In this document: piece by piece, positions 11,745-23,162 of the stretch
Layout of the letters: every line of letters begins with the position of its first letter
Position numbering within the stretch: the first letter of the stretch is position 1
Assembly: GCA_029204225.1 (NCBI GenBank)
Contig: CM055103.1
Coordinates: 3,629,224 to 3,693,223 of the forward strand
Origin: Diphasiastrum complanatum
Taxonomy: Eukaryota; Streptophyta; Lycopodiopsida; Lycopodiales; Lycopodiaceae
Reading direction: 5' to 3'
DNA length: 64,000 nt
Program-made: the position numbers and the translations under genes
Notes under the pieces: generated by a model
What the model was told of the DNA's origin: nothing
Databases searched by the model: none
The model's input: only the letters and a program-made list of their open reading frames with translations

Positions 11745-12623
11745 TCATTTTTTCAATTGAGGACACTCGTTCACTGTGTGATTTCCTGTACAAATAGAAC
11801 ACCGGATATTTTTCCTAGTAGAAAAAGTCTTTGCAAATTTCTCAGGTTCCTTGTTCGCTTTTCCGTGGAAATTTTCCAATGCTTTGATCTTCTCATCAAA
11901 TTGCAACTGCAACTTTTTCACCTGTTTCTGTTGGGTCTTCCCAAGTTTCTCGAACTCATTGAACATCATTTCTGCAGTAGCATTGGCATTTGTTGATGCA
12001 ATAGTGGTGGATGTCGTAGTAGTCTGCCCTGCTGTATAAGGCAACATACTGACATTCGGCTCATCATCTGAATCTTCATCCTCCTCTCGAATTGCATCGT
12101 CCATAGCATTTTGCAAAAGTGCGTACTCATTATGGCATTTCAGCTCACGTCTGATCCGTTTAGGTAGACCTGACAAAAACCACATAATCATGGCATTTCT
12201 ATTAATCAGCTCAGGTTCACATTCAGATCTAAGACGTTTCACCCTTTCGATGTAATCTCGAACCATTTCCCTCTTTTCCATTTTAATTATACTTAAAAGT
12301 AGGAAAGGGTCTTCCATAAACTTCTGCGGTTTGAACCGTGTGATAAGGGCTCATTTAACAACCTCCCAATCTGTATGCTCAATTTCATCTTGGTTATAGT
12401 ACCAATCTTGTGCTGCGTCTGTTAAGGCCATAGGAAACAACTTAAGTTTATCTTGAGGATAAATTTCACCATAGACTTCACAGAATTTAGCATAGATCTG
12501 AAGAAATCTAACTGGATCTGTTAATCCATTATATTTGGGTAGATCCAATCGGGGTGCTCTTCTAACAATAATTGAATTGACCTCCCGTGGAGCACCTCCA
12601 GGAGCAGCTCCAGGGGTAGCCAT
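11745..12623 (-). pseudogene. Gag of element A (capsid and zinc knuckle)
   Basis: It starts at the ATG 12621-12623 (MATPGAAPGGAP). The capsid-like part (PRLDLPKYNGLTDPVRFLQIYAKF..DWYYNQDEIEHTDWEVVK) meets a TGA at 12351-12353 and continues in the same frame (KFMEDPFLLLSI..VRDYIERVKRLRSECE..WFLSGLPKRIRREL). An acidic linker and a Lys/Gln-rich coiled-coil-like segment (FEKLGKTQQKQVKKLQLQFDEKI) precede a CCHC knuckle (CSICTGNHTVNEC). The final stop is at 11745. This is the retrotransposon gag capsid fold as found in Gypsy elements. Confidence 0.85.
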
Positions 12624-12878
12624 TTTTACAAATTTAGATCAAATCGATAATGAGATTGGATATAAATTTTTTCAAATAATTTATCTCAGATTAGATCTGC
12701 TAGCTCTATTCCACTTTTCAAGAATCTGATTCTATATGATGAAATACTTTCCGAAATTCGATCAATCGATACTTCTCAAAAAGGATAAATCTCTCAGAAT
12801 CCAATTCAGAATATATCAGATTTGATTCAAATTTTGACAAAGACTTGATCTGAAAAATCATAAACTAAAAATAGGACT

Positions 12879-13495
12879 GGCGAAGGTTCTCTAGGCGAAG
12901 GTTGGCTCGGCGAAGGTTCAACAGTGTTATTTTGGGAAAAAAAAAAACACTCTCTGAACCTTCGCCGACTTCTCAGATGGAAGATCTGACACTAATAAAA
13001 CTATGGAAAATCGGACGAAGGTTTTTGACACAAGGAAATACAGTTTCTGTAATCTGGCGAGGGTAAAAATCAAGATTTTTTGTGATCTGATCAAGAAGAA
13101 TCTTTGCCAAACTCAAAAATAGTATTCTTCTATAAATAGGATGTTTTGAAAACACGGCAAAGGTTCTTGCGAAGGATCAAGAGTAATACTGGTAATTTTG
13201 CAAAAAAGTGACTTTTTGGGACAAAAATATGACAATATGGCAACTGATCCTCAGAAATCCTTTTTATTTTTGGCATTATTCTTTGCCGACGTGGCCGTAG
13301 CTAGATTTGAATCACATCTAAGCACAGTGAATCGGGCGAAGGTTATTTTTCTGTAATTTTTTAGATTTTGATAATTTTTTAGTGATTTTTGGTGGTTTTT
13401 CTGATGTTTCTGGAAATCTGCTGGGAATTAATCTTCACCCTTCAAAATGAAGATTCTGTAAACAAAACCGAAGGTGTCTGCAACCGACAAAGGTT
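12879..13495 (-). repeat. Leader motif array of element A (AACCTTCGCC)
   Basis: Between PBS and gag the motif GGCGAAGGTT (plus strand) or close variants occur at 12879, 12894, 12909, 13014, 13055, 13156, 13169, 13335, 13467 and 13485, with one inverted copy at 12957-12966. Spacing is irregular and flanks are unrelated, so this is not a tandem repeat. The copies at 12909 and 12957 can pair as a stem. Confidence 0.85.
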
Positions 13496-13813
13496 TCCTA
13501 AAAGAGGGTAAAAAGTTCTGAGCTCTGATGATGCTTTTTGTCTCTTTTTGACCAAATTTGACAAATTTGACCGATTTTTGTTATTTTCTCTGATATCTCA
13601 GATCAAAATAAATCTTAAGATTGGTGATATGAATAGCTTTCCCTGTCTAATAATCAGATTAGATTTCAAACAAGCAAATCCACTCAAATCAAGCAAAATC
13701 AATCCCAAACTAACCCTAAAATACAAATTTAACACTATTCATGCCACACGACAAGATGCCTAATGCAAGCAACCATCAACCAAACATGCTGCAAACTGAA
13801 AAATCGGCGTATC

Positions 13814-13831
13814 TCCCCGAAAACGGTGCCA
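13814..13831 (-). other. Primer-binding site of element A
   Basis: The minus strand reads TGGCACCGTTTTCGGGGA, close to the TGGCGCCGTTGCCGGGGA PBS typical of plant Athila/Tat-type Gypsy elements (usually attributed to tRNA-Asp), with three mismatches. Confidence 0.75.
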
Positions 13832-13835
13832 AAAT

Positions 13836-14588
13836 TGTAGTGGGTTTCTTTCCTTGCCTAACCTGAATCCAAGATCTAGTCAATCTAGCATCAAAGAGAC
13901 GAAGTTAGTTGTCACGCGTAGGTTCCTTCCCATGAGAGCGATAGTATAGTTCAGATTTCAACATGAATGTCGGATCTAACACTACATCCATTAACACTAA
14001 GCATTAACACTACATCCATTAACCCTACTTCCATTAACCCTAAATTCACAACAATGATAGAAACTTACTCTTCTCTCTCTCCTTTTCTCTCTCACCAAAG
14101 CATAAGAAATAGCAATCCCAATAATGATCAAATCCAACAATTAGCAAATACCAAAGAAAGCATGAAAAATGGAAGAAAAGAGAGGAAGAGCAAAGACATT
14201 CATCAATCCATTTCTAAAGAGAACCAATCTTCTTTATTGAAATGAGAAAACGAACATCAGGAGCAACTCGAGTTGGTCCCTTTTTATAGTAGAGAGGAGG
14301 ACCTTGGCCTCTGACTCCTATTGGTCCAGTCTTGCCTCTCTTTCAAATTTTAAAAAGTGTGGGAACCATCAAAATTGGAGAGAAACCCAACTTTATTCAC
14401 TAACTTGACATTTAGGCCCTGCAACATTAAAAGTCCCGCAAAAAGACCTAAAGTCCTTTATTAACTCTTAACTAATCAATCAAATAACTATGTGATCATC
14501 GGGTTGGACTTACACACGCGGGGTGCCAAATCTCTCTCACTTATTAACTAGGGTTAGGGTTGTCTTGGGATCCGCAAACCCTCCAACA
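13836..14588 (-). repeat. Putative 5' LTR of element A
   Basis: It starts four bases from the PBS with TG (plus-strand TGTAGTGGG). The outer end is set at CTCCAACA (14581-14588) because the ends then read TGT...ACA. On the minus strand a TATA-like CTATAAAAAGG lies at about 14279-14289, fitting an LTR promoter. There is no second copy to confirm the outer edge. Confidence 0.5.
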
Positions 14589-14870
14589 ACTTCGATGCAA
14601 TTTTCCCTTCTAACAAGTTTCACAGAAGTCGGTGTCTGGTCTTGTTATCTTTAGACATGTGACAATCTCTTTTATGCTCATGTTGTACAAACTTCTTATA
14701 TTCTGATGATACATTCTTTTGTGCCAGAGATGATTTTTGTTTTCTGATGCATTTAGTATGCTATCATGCATGTTGATGATCTTTGCTTGGTAAAGATTTT
14801 CTTGTCTTGATTTGACAATCAGTAGCTTACTTGATTTTTGCTCGATTATTCAGCATACATTCTCGTCAAA
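14589..14870. other. Spacer between element A and a Copia relic
   Basis: No feature recognised. Its right end may already belong to the decayed integrase side of the Copia relic that starts at 14871. Confidence 0.4.
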
Positions 14871-15868
14871 CTAGACTAGTGCACCAAGATTGGCAATTCT
14901 CAACATAGAGAGCAAGTCTCTTATGAGTGTTGGCACATAAAGTGCTCCTTGCAATTTTGAATGTCCGGACAGTGTACATAGATGTAGAGTGCTAATGCCT
15001 TCGACATTGTGTCTGCTTCCATCACCTAGGGAATCTTGTAATTGATCAAGACATTTTTGTTGCACCTGATGTGCGATGTAGCACCTGAGTCAATGACTAT
15101 GTCATAGTCGTGCTCAGTGTAGTTGGTTGATGTTTCATCCATGATCGTGAAGGCATTGTCGCCCTTCTCATTGTTCTTCAATGATTCTACAACATTTGCT
15201 TTTTCAGCTTTGTGCTTGCCTTTTGGGTCATGATAGCATTTATATGCATAATGCCCTTTCTTCTTGCAGTGCATGCAAGGTATCGTCGGGTTGAACCAAC
15301 ATCTTTGTTGGCTATGTGTCTTCCTACGGCAACATTGTAATGATACTTGAAAGAGTCAGTTCTGGGTGTGTCGTGATGAAAAATCACTTACTTGTTGTAT
15401 GATCTTGGCAAGCTTGAAAGCAGTGTCATTAGTGCGTCTTGATCGTCTATGATTGATCCGACAACAGCCAATTCCTTAACATGTTTTTGAACTGGTTGAT
15501 GTGATTCAGTAGGGAATCACCATTGGTCATCTTGAGAGAGAATAATTTTCTCCTTAGATGTAGCTTGGAAGCTGCGTCGCACACTTCATATAGGGTGCTC
15601 AAGATGTCTCAGACTTCCTTGGAGGTCTGAGCTTCACACACAAGGCCGATTTGCGTGTCGGATATGTTGAGGATGATCAAGGCAAAAGCTTTGTCATCCT
15701 TCAGCTTCCATCGGGAGATTGCAGTGTCGTCGACTTCAAGTCTTGCCTCTACACCTGTGACAACATCATATAACTCCTTAGCACAGTTTTTACTTTTAAA
15801 TTTTCCAGATGGTAATTGGCTCCATCGAGCTTGTCCACAATGGGACTAGCTTTCTCTTGGGAATCCAT
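14871..15868 (-). pseudogene. Copia gag and protease relic
   Basis: The ATG at 15866-15868 opens MDSQEKASPIVDKLDGANYHLE, the start of a UBN2-type gag. After frameshifts, LRRKLFSLKMTNGDSLLNHI and DDQDALMTLLSSLPRSYNK follow. The frame 15026-15274 has a CCHC knuckle (CKKKGHYAYKC; its first Cys falls just before the frame) and the protease motif IVIDSGATSHI with an intact D-S-G. A further piece (LQGALYVPTLIRDLLSM) ends at 14871. Integrase and RT are missing. Confidence 0.85.
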
Positions 15869-16066
15869 GTGGAAGTTAGTCTAAGTGATAGTAATAATTG
15901 TCTGTAACTTAAGAATGAAAATCTAATGCTATTTACAAAATAAGAAGACAATTATTCTATTAGCTAATAGAATCAGATTTTGTGGGAAGCTTAGTAGGGT
16001 ATAAAAATAGCTATGAAATAAAACCGCTTTTGATACGATGTAAATATCAGTTTAAAAAATTAGATA

Positions 16067-16079
16067 GGCTCTAATACCA
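16067..16079 (-). other. Copia primer-binding site
   Basis: The minus strand reads TGGTATTAGAGCC, one change from the initiator-Met type PBS, directly after the LTR end at 16080. Confidence 0.75.
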
Positions 16080-16275
16080 TGTCAGGAAAATGATGGTGGA
16101 GAATCCGACGACTCGGACTGGTCGAACAATCGGATCGAAACGATCCTACTACTGCACAGAGACAATGGTCGACTAATTTCCCTTGGTGCGTGCACTACTA
16201 CTTCATTAGGTGAGCACAAAATAGAGCTTAATTGCGTAGTTGTTCGCGGAAGCAAAGAGCAAACAATCAAAAACC
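16080..16275 (-). repeat. 3' part of a Copia LTR, inverted relative to the LTR at 19957-20964
   Basis: Its reverse complement aligns by eye with 20820-20964: both contain the GTAGTAGTGCA..CACC, TTAGTCGACCA and GTAGTAGGATC blocks and end in ACA. It is therefore the tail of the 5' LTR of the minus-strand relic and belongs to the same LTR family as the plus-strand element to its right. Confidence 0.8.
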
Positions 16276-16924
16276 TCTTCAAATCAGCGACGGCGGACGC
16301 CTCCGTCGAGGTCCATGAAGTTTAGTAGCAAACACAACAACAGCTCGCTCTGCGCTCCAGGCCCAGTTTCTAGTAATGGAAACAGAGAATCAACGCTTGG
16401 GAGCAGAGGTGCAGACCCTCCAAAGACTCTTTGGTTTGCCTACCTAATCCCCTCCAACTGTCTTCTTAGTCAACATGAGATGGACTTTTTAGTGAAGCAG
16501 GTGGACTTGTATCGACAAACGCTAGGATGACTACTAAATAGAATTCAATAACACCGCCAAAGTGCACTCCAAGAGCTGTTGGAGCTGTGTGAGTTCTACT
16601 CTCAGTCTGGTGTTATTGGTGGCCAATTCAACTACACGGCCGTCCAGTGAAGTTTTGGCTACTACCATATCTTGGATAAAAGTACCCAAGGTTTGGTACA
16701 CCATCGTGACATCTGTGGGCTGGCCGGTATGGTACTACTTGTTGGGCCTTGTTGAGATGTTGTCCTAGATAGTGTGATGTTGTCTTCGTCGCTTGATCAA
16801 AATTTATGGTGCCATCATGTCCTCAGCTGCGGTGGGGTCAACACGCTGAGGAGAGGCGATGTATTTCGTTGCATGAATGCATCATCGTCTTACGGTTTGT
16901 CGGACTCGACAATCGGAACTACTC

Positions 16925-17525
16925 TCAAGTGTCCTTCATGTACCAAATATTTCTACAAATTTGCTCTTAGTTAGCAGAATTACAGATTCAGGACACAAAG
17001 TAGAATTTGAATCAGATCAGTGTAAAGTAGTCGATAGGACATACAAGATTCTAGCACTCAGAAAGAGAAATGGATACTTGTACAAATTAAGTCATTGTTT
17101 TTTTTTGTCTCTAATCAGGCTCTTAATACTCCTGTACATATCAATAAAATTTTACTTTGGCATTACAGACTTGGTCACTTAAATCATTCTTCTGTACAAC
17201 ACATGTCTAAGCAGTCTATTGTACTTGATCTCGACTATTCAGATAGGAGAGTTGAATTACTTGTTTGTCAAGACTGTATAGTCGATAAACAGGCTAGAAA
17301 AGATTTTAGATCAAGCCATCAGCATTTTGCTAGAGGATTGTTAGATATTGTACATACAAATAGTGGCCCAACGTAGAATCTTTCATTGAATGATGCAAAA
17401 TATTTTATCACTTTTATCGATGAATTTTCCAAAAGGATGATGGTGTACTTTATCAAGAAGAAATCCGAAGCTTTCAATTGCTTCGAAATCTTCAAAGAGC
17501 ATGCAGAAGATGACGCACACAACCC
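16925..17525 (+). pseudogene. Copia protease tail, GAG-pre-integrase and integrase start
   Basis: VLHVPNISTNLLLVSRITDSG (protease C-terminal side) leads to LLWHYRLGHLNHSSVQHM...CQDCIVDKQAR (the HHCC zinc module) and, after one stop, to FITFIDEFSKRMMVYFIKKKSEAF, the start of the integrase core. The core breaks off at EHAED; the second Asp and the Glu of the DDE triad are deleted. Confidence 0.85.
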
Positions 17526-17561
17526 ACATGATATATTCTAGAGTCTACATGTCTTTTAATG

Positions 17562-19895
17562 CAGGAACCGATTACAATCAAAGAGGCACTTAGCCAATCA
17601 AACTCTGATCTTTGAAGCAATGGATAGAGAGTATTCCTCTTTGATAAAAAACCAGACATGGTCATTGGTCGAACTACCTGCCAGCAACAATCTTATCGAT
17701 TGCAAATGGGTCTTCAAGATCAAGTATAAAGCTGACGGGAGTATTGACTGAAGGAAGGCCCGATTAGTAGCCAAAGTATTTTCTTATATCCCAAACATCA
17801 ACTACAATCAAGCATTCATCGATCCGAGTCCTCTGTTGGAAGTAAATCTTATTTGTGAATGTTTGGCTAGATCTACTCACGATGTGGTGTAGTATAGAGA
17901 GGATCATCCACTTTCTAAGTTTCTACCAAGCTTCAAACGGAGTTTGAAAATAGGAAACAATGATGAAAGCACTAAGGCTTACCCAACTAGTGCTCGAAAT
18001 AGAAATGAAACTAACTAAGATGACAAAATATAAAACCTTACTAAGGCTTGCCCAACTAGCAAGGTGATTAAAGTAAATCCTAAATTAACACCCAAAGGAA
18101 ATTAGAATGGAAGATTGCGGCTAACTAATAATCAATCAACAAAATATATGCCACAATACAAACCAATGAGAAGGAGGCAAGAGGAGGCCCGAGCACCTTC
18201 CCTCAAGTTATGCACCTTCCCAAAGGAAACACAAATGAAATAGAAAGATAATCTAAAAAATAGAGAACTTGATAGCTTAATCCCGAAAGTGTTATTTACA
18301 AGGCAAATACCTCTCCTTTTATGGCAATGAGGGTCTTCCATAAGTATCCACTAACTTATGGGACTAATCTATTTCTAGCTTTTCTAGAACTTCTAACTTA
18401 GGATTTAGAACTTCAAAGTTTCTTAACTTAGGAAAACTTAAGATAAAATATTTCTAATCTTAAGTTTCCTAAGTCTAAGTTTTAAATCTAAATTTAAGCT
18501 GTTTTCTTAATCTTTAAGCTTCTACTCATGGGCAAACACATGCCATGGCAGAAGTTTATTAACAGACACTCGTACGTGGACCTACAAAACATATGCCACA
18601 GAGTTTTATTTATCTCTTTTTTATTTTTTTCTGTGTTAGCACAGATGCTAACATCCTCTTATCTTTTGTTGTTGTGGCCGACCTCGAAGTACATCAACTC
18701 GATGTACAGACAACTTATCTAAATGGAGTTAGAAAATAAGACATTTACATGATACAGCCCGAGGGATACATTCTCGAAGGTATGAGAAATCATGTCTGTA
18801 AACTCCATAGGGCACTTTATAGCTTGAAACAACCAACAAGAGCTTGGTTTCAAAGGATCAACACATTTCTCATCCAACATGGCTTCAAACCAAACATTGT
18901 CGATTCTAATGTCTATTTCAAGTCAGTGCATCATTCCTTCATTACCATCACTTGTATGTCGACAATATATTGCTTTTCAGCAATATTACCGATTAGGTGA
19001 AAGATGCTAAATAGATGTTGTTCTCAGAATTCAACATGACCGATTTGGGTGAGGCTCACTACTGTCTTGGAATTCAAATCCATCGAGACAAAGAGAGAGA
19101 GACGGCTAATCTACATTACTCAACAAAGGTATCTTCATAATATCCTTGTCATATATAATTTGATTAATTGCAAAGAAGCTCACTCACCAATGGATCCAGG
19201 CCCGTGACTATTGAAGGACCAATGTCTTCAGAGCAGAAAAAGAAACAAATGAGAGAGTATCCATATTAGTCGATACTTGGCTCCTTCATGTATGCAATGG
19301 TCTGTACAAGATCTAACATGGCTTTTGCAGTTAGCTCATTAAGCCAATTCATGGCTAATCTTGGAATCATACATTGGAAGGCTCTTATCAGAGTGAGATA
19401 CATTCGAGCTACAATGGACCTATGCATATGTTATGGAGAAGTCGACAAGACAATCTCCATAAGATAAGTGGATATTCATATGCAAGCTGGGGAGGAGATG
19501 TAGACACTCGTAAATCCACATTTAGATTTACATTCTTCTTCAACGACAGTCCTATCTCCTTGAACAGTCGTAACAAACCTCTATTGCTCTTTCCTCTATA
19601 GAAGCTCAACACATTGCTGCTTCTCAAGCTATTAAAGAAACAATTTAATTGAGAAATTTATTGTCATATATTAATCTGAATCAGTACACTCCTACAGTGA
19701 TGTTTTGTGATAATCAGAGTGCCATTACCTTATCGGCCAACCCTAGATTTCACTCTAGGAGTAAGCACATTGAGATTCGATATCACTATGTAAGGATTCA
19801 GATTCTCGACAAAGAGATTAAGATTAACATACTGTCTAACACAAAACATGATCACGGACGTGTTTACCAAGGCTTTGAGCATTGATACACACAAC
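17562..19895 (+). pseudogene. Copia RT and RNase H, split by a solo LTR
   Basis: The RT N-terminal part (LIKNQTWSLVELP, DCKWVFKIKYKADGS, KARLVAK) runs to 17833. Past the solo LTR it resumes with VADLEVHQLDVQTTYLNG and IQPEGYILEGMRNHVCKL. The region of the YVDD motif is degraded. RNase H pieces follow (MTDLGEAHYCLGIQIHRD, SILGSFMYAMVCTRSNMAF, CDNQSAITLSANPRFHSRSK). Many stops and shifts make it inactive. Confidence 0.88.
17834..18653 (-). repeat. Solo LTR, same family as element C, with perfect target duplication
   Basis: This 820 bp block ends TGTTGG...TAACA on the plus strand and is flanked by TCCTC on both sides (17829-17833 and 18654-18658). Its reverse complement matches the LTR of element C over its whole length, including the start TGTTAGCA..GTGCTAACACAGA and the end CTTCCAACA. 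Removing it with one TCCTC rejoins the Copia RT frame, so it arose by insertion into an already present Copia followed by LTR-LTR recombination. Confidence 0.92.
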
Positions 19896-19947
19896 AAATT
19901 TTGTGCATTGCTTAGTCTAAAGATCAAGGCATTCACGGATCCATATT

Positions 19948-19956
19948 AAGGGGGGG
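19948..19956 (+). other. Copia polypurine tract
   Basis: AAGGGGGG immediately before the TGTTGG start of the 3' LTR; plus-strand priming site. Confidence 0.85.
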
Positions 19957-20964
19957 TGTTGGATTTATTTCTCTACTATCCTAAATCCCATGTTAATCTA
20001 GTTCCATTCATATTACTACAGTTTTCATTGTCGCACAGTCTGCAGAAATACTCTATTATCGAAGACAAGCAAGAGAATGGCAGTCCGACTTGTTGAAGTC
20101 ACCCGACTTGTCGGAGTTGGCTGACTTATCGGGGAAACCCGACTTGGCTGACTTATCGGGGATTCCGACTTATCGACTCAAACAACTATTGTAGGGAACC
20201 ATCAAATGACTATCCTGTCTCCACTGACAATTGGCAGCGACACACTCAACTTTGAATATTCGAAGCCTTCTCATGTCCACTTCTTGTACTATGCAACTAC
20301 TTGGACAATAATAGCAGTAGCCACGATCTACTCCAGACGGGAAAACGGCTCCATGCCATCTTCTTGTACATAAATCTGCACAAATGTAAATGGTATATAG
20401 TTGATCATTGCAATCAATTCACTATGCATATATGCCAATGTAAGCTAATTGATGCCAGACGAGATAGGTTGATTCCATATATGCTTGAGTGCACATAGAC
20501 GTCGAGACAACAACTTATCAGAAATAGACATAGTAGATGCTTTCAAGCATTGATTCTTTTCTCTCAGACTGATTGTCAGAATAAGCTCATAGCTATTACA
20601 TATCGTAGTTAGCTTTGTGGGCACGCGATTTCGTTCGCTATTGTTTTGTGTTCACCAGCATCATCTGACTTGTATTTTCATACATTCAATCTAAATGAAT
20701 TACTGTCTGATTTTGCGTTCAGATTTTGTCATTGTTGCATGCTTTCTGATTCTTGTCTGACTCTCTAACCATTTTGTCTGACTGTCTGCTCTTCATCTTC
20801 TGCATAATCACAGTTTAGCTCTATTTTGTGTTCGTCTAATGTTGTAGTAGTGCAAGCACCGAGGGAATTAGTCGACCACTGCCTTTGTGTAGTAGTAGGA
20901 TCATTCTGATCTGATTGTTCAACCTGTCCATCCACCATGGACTCAATCCATCATTTCCCCAACA
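19957..20964 (+). repeat. 3' LTR of the plus-strand Copia element
   Basis: 1008 bp, with inverted ends TGTTGG and CCAACA. It is homologous to the LTR at 43371-44586 (shared starts and a shared block at about 20520-20780) and, at its tail, to the inverted fragment at 16080-16275. A dense cluster of CGACTTRTCGG-like words lies at 20088-20175. Confidence 0.88.
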
Positions 20965-20969
20965 CCGAT

Positions 20970-22230
20970 TGATAGGAGTATTTGCACATCTCCTTTTTCT
21001 TTGCTTTAGTCGTCGACACGTGTCCTTTGATAGTTTGAATCCTGCGAGTCTATCAACTTGCAAGCTTCCATGCCATACCTATAAAGTACACTAGTTAGAT
21101 ACCTTTTTTGGCTTATCGCAATCCTTCTATTTGGTCTGTGTCTCTAGTTATCTCGATCCCGAGGAGGTTATGCACTGGGTTTGAATATGTCATTTCGAAT
21201 TCCTTTGACAATAAAAATGTTGTCTCTTGTAGTAACTGATCCGAATTGTTGATTATCATAGAGTCATCAATGTATAGAGCTATTATGACATAGCTTGGGC
21301 CTCTGTGTTTGAGATAAACATTAGAGTCGACATAATTTGGAATGAAGTCATGCTGCAACAAGAATCAATTGATTTTATTAAACCAGGCCCTTGGAGCTTG
21401 CTTCAGTCCATAGAGAGCTATCTACAGCTTGCAAACCTTGTGTTCTTGACCTTGAAGGACGTAACCTTCGGGTTGATAGATACAGATGTCTTCTTGTATG
21501 TATCCATTCAGAAAAGTTGTCTGAACATCCATTTGGTGAACTTCCATATTTTCGGCAACTACGATAGCAAGTAGTAATTGAATTGACTGAAGTTTTACTA
21601 CTGGACTAAACGTCTCAGTGTAGTCAATTCCATAAGTTTGTTCATATCCTTTGATGACTAGTTGAGATTTCCATTTGGCTGTCGAACCATCTGGATTAAG
21701 CTTCAACTTGAAGATCCACTTAGTGTCGATAATCTTTGCATCAGGAGGAGCTTCGACAAGACGACAATTCTTGTTCTTCATCAATGAACTATACTTAGCA
21801 TTCATGGTAGTGCACCAGTTGTCTACATTTGAACTCAACAATGCTTCTGCTATTGAGGTCGTTTCATCATAACTGATGAATGCCTAAGGGATATAGTGAT
21901 CAGGCTCTTGTCGGTGTCGAGCATACCTTCGAACAATGGTCGATTGCTGAGATGATGATTCTCCTTGATGTGCTACACAGGTATCTTCAATTGTTGTCGG
22001 AATAGTCGCAAGTCGAAGCCTGTCGACGGTGATGGGAGTCGTTCAAACTAACTCCTACATTGGTTGCTTCTACTTGAAGTCGTAAAGTCTATCTCCGATG
22101 AAGACAACGTCTCAACTGACTGTGATTCACGGTCCGATTCAACATCGTAGATTCGATAGGCTTTGTGTGATGTTGAGTATCTGTCGAAGATACTTCTTGT
22201 GGAGGCCTATGATCCACATTATCCAAGTTG
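20970..22230 (-). pseudogene. Copia RT fragment
   Basis: On the minus strand an upstream linker (from about 22230, with a stop) leads into NWCTTMNAKYSSLMKNKNCRLVE, DTKWIFKLKLNPDGSTAK, YGIDYTETFSPVVK, MEVHQMDVQTTFLNGY. After a stop and a frameshift comes IIALYIDDSMIIN, the palm motif as YIDD, ending near 20975 with a recognisable RT C-terminal piece (YRYGMEACKLIDS). RNase H is cut off exactly where the neighbouring plus-strand LTR ends (20964). Confidence 0.9.
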
Positions 22231-22642
22231 ATTGTTATATAGTGTAAACTTTTCAATTTTTGCACATGTAAATATGCTATAGTGCCTAAATTAATGTAAA
22301 GGCCTATTTGCATTTTGTAAATTCATTGTAAGTAAAGAACTAGAGACGTTTAAGGCAACGTTCTAGAGCGACACATTAGCTGATCCCAACCGACACCTTA
22401 ACGGTTGGTGATCAACAGTTAGGGGTGTTCGTCTCTATAAGGGCGACACTCAATGTCATTGTATTTATGTAGAGTTTTAGATATCAATAGAGAGAAGAGA
22501 GCCAATTTCTCCAAGCTTGTGCATTCATTTCTTCTGCTATCATTGAGCGAACACACTCTGAGTTAGTCTGTAACTGATCTTGATATGCATCTGTCTACGG
22601 CACACACTCTTCACTCTGTACTGAATTCCAGGTTTTCTAACA
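22231..22642 (+). repeat. LTR-like segment, possibly a solo LTR
   Basis: It begins TGTTATATAG and ends TTCTAACA, has a TATA-like CTATAAGG at 22436-22443 and a transcript-like downstream region. No matching target duplication was found and there is no second copy, so the call is tentative. Confidence 0.35.
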
Positions 22643-23162
22643 CGGTTTTACAGGCCACATTTGGAAGCGACAATTCTAACTAATGTGTGCAAGGAATCAA
22701 CTGAAGTCTAAATCTAAACAAAACCTCCTTTAATTCTGAATGAGCTATGTGTTCATATAAAGAACTTAATTGACATTCTGTTCTGTTTGCTTTCTATGAT
22801 AAGAACTAATTTCTTGTGCTTGTTAAGAGCAATCAAAAGCCAAATAGATTCTGTTGTGAGGGATCTTTTTGCTAGTCACTGTCAGATTAGTTTGCTTACT
22901 GTTATCCTAAGAACCTAGAAGATAACGTACTCTTCTATTCCTTCAGACCTTGACCAAATTGTTTCATCTTGGTGTTTCTGGATGCCAATTTACTCAATAT
23001 CTTTGGATAACCATATTTATCATTGTAGTATTATGTGTTGAATATTACATCCGCCATCTCTCCATCACCTTTGTACACTTATCATCTGAAACTCTCTCTC
23101 TTGGGGACCAATAAAATCTTTTATACTACTTCATTCACTGATTTTGTGGAAATATATAACGA

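Larger units (their letters stand above)
10079..14588 (-). mobile_element. Element A: gag-protease-only Gypsy-like retrotransposon
   Basis: On the minus strand the order is LTR (about 13836-14588), PBS (13814-13831), a 1.2 kb non-coding leader with a motif array, gag (from the ATG at 12621-12623), a second CCHC-rich segment and a retropepsin. No RT, RNase H or integrase follows, although reading reaches 10079. The layout resembles the plant non-autonomous class known as TR-GAG elements. The 3' LTR was not found and the left boundary is unknown. Confidence 0.75.
16890..20964 (+). mobile_element. Deleted plus-strand Copia element with 3' LTR
   Basis: It contains the protease tail, GAG-pre-integrase, start of the integrase core, RT, RNase H, polypurine tract (19948-19956) and 3' LTR. 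The 5' LTR, gag and most of the integrase core are missing. A foreign solo LTR sits in the RT (17834-18653). Confidence 0.88.

Noticed and set aside
22231-22313. Target duplication for the LTR-like segment at 22231-22642
   Set aside because: The five bases outside each end do not match, so no insertion event could be shown.
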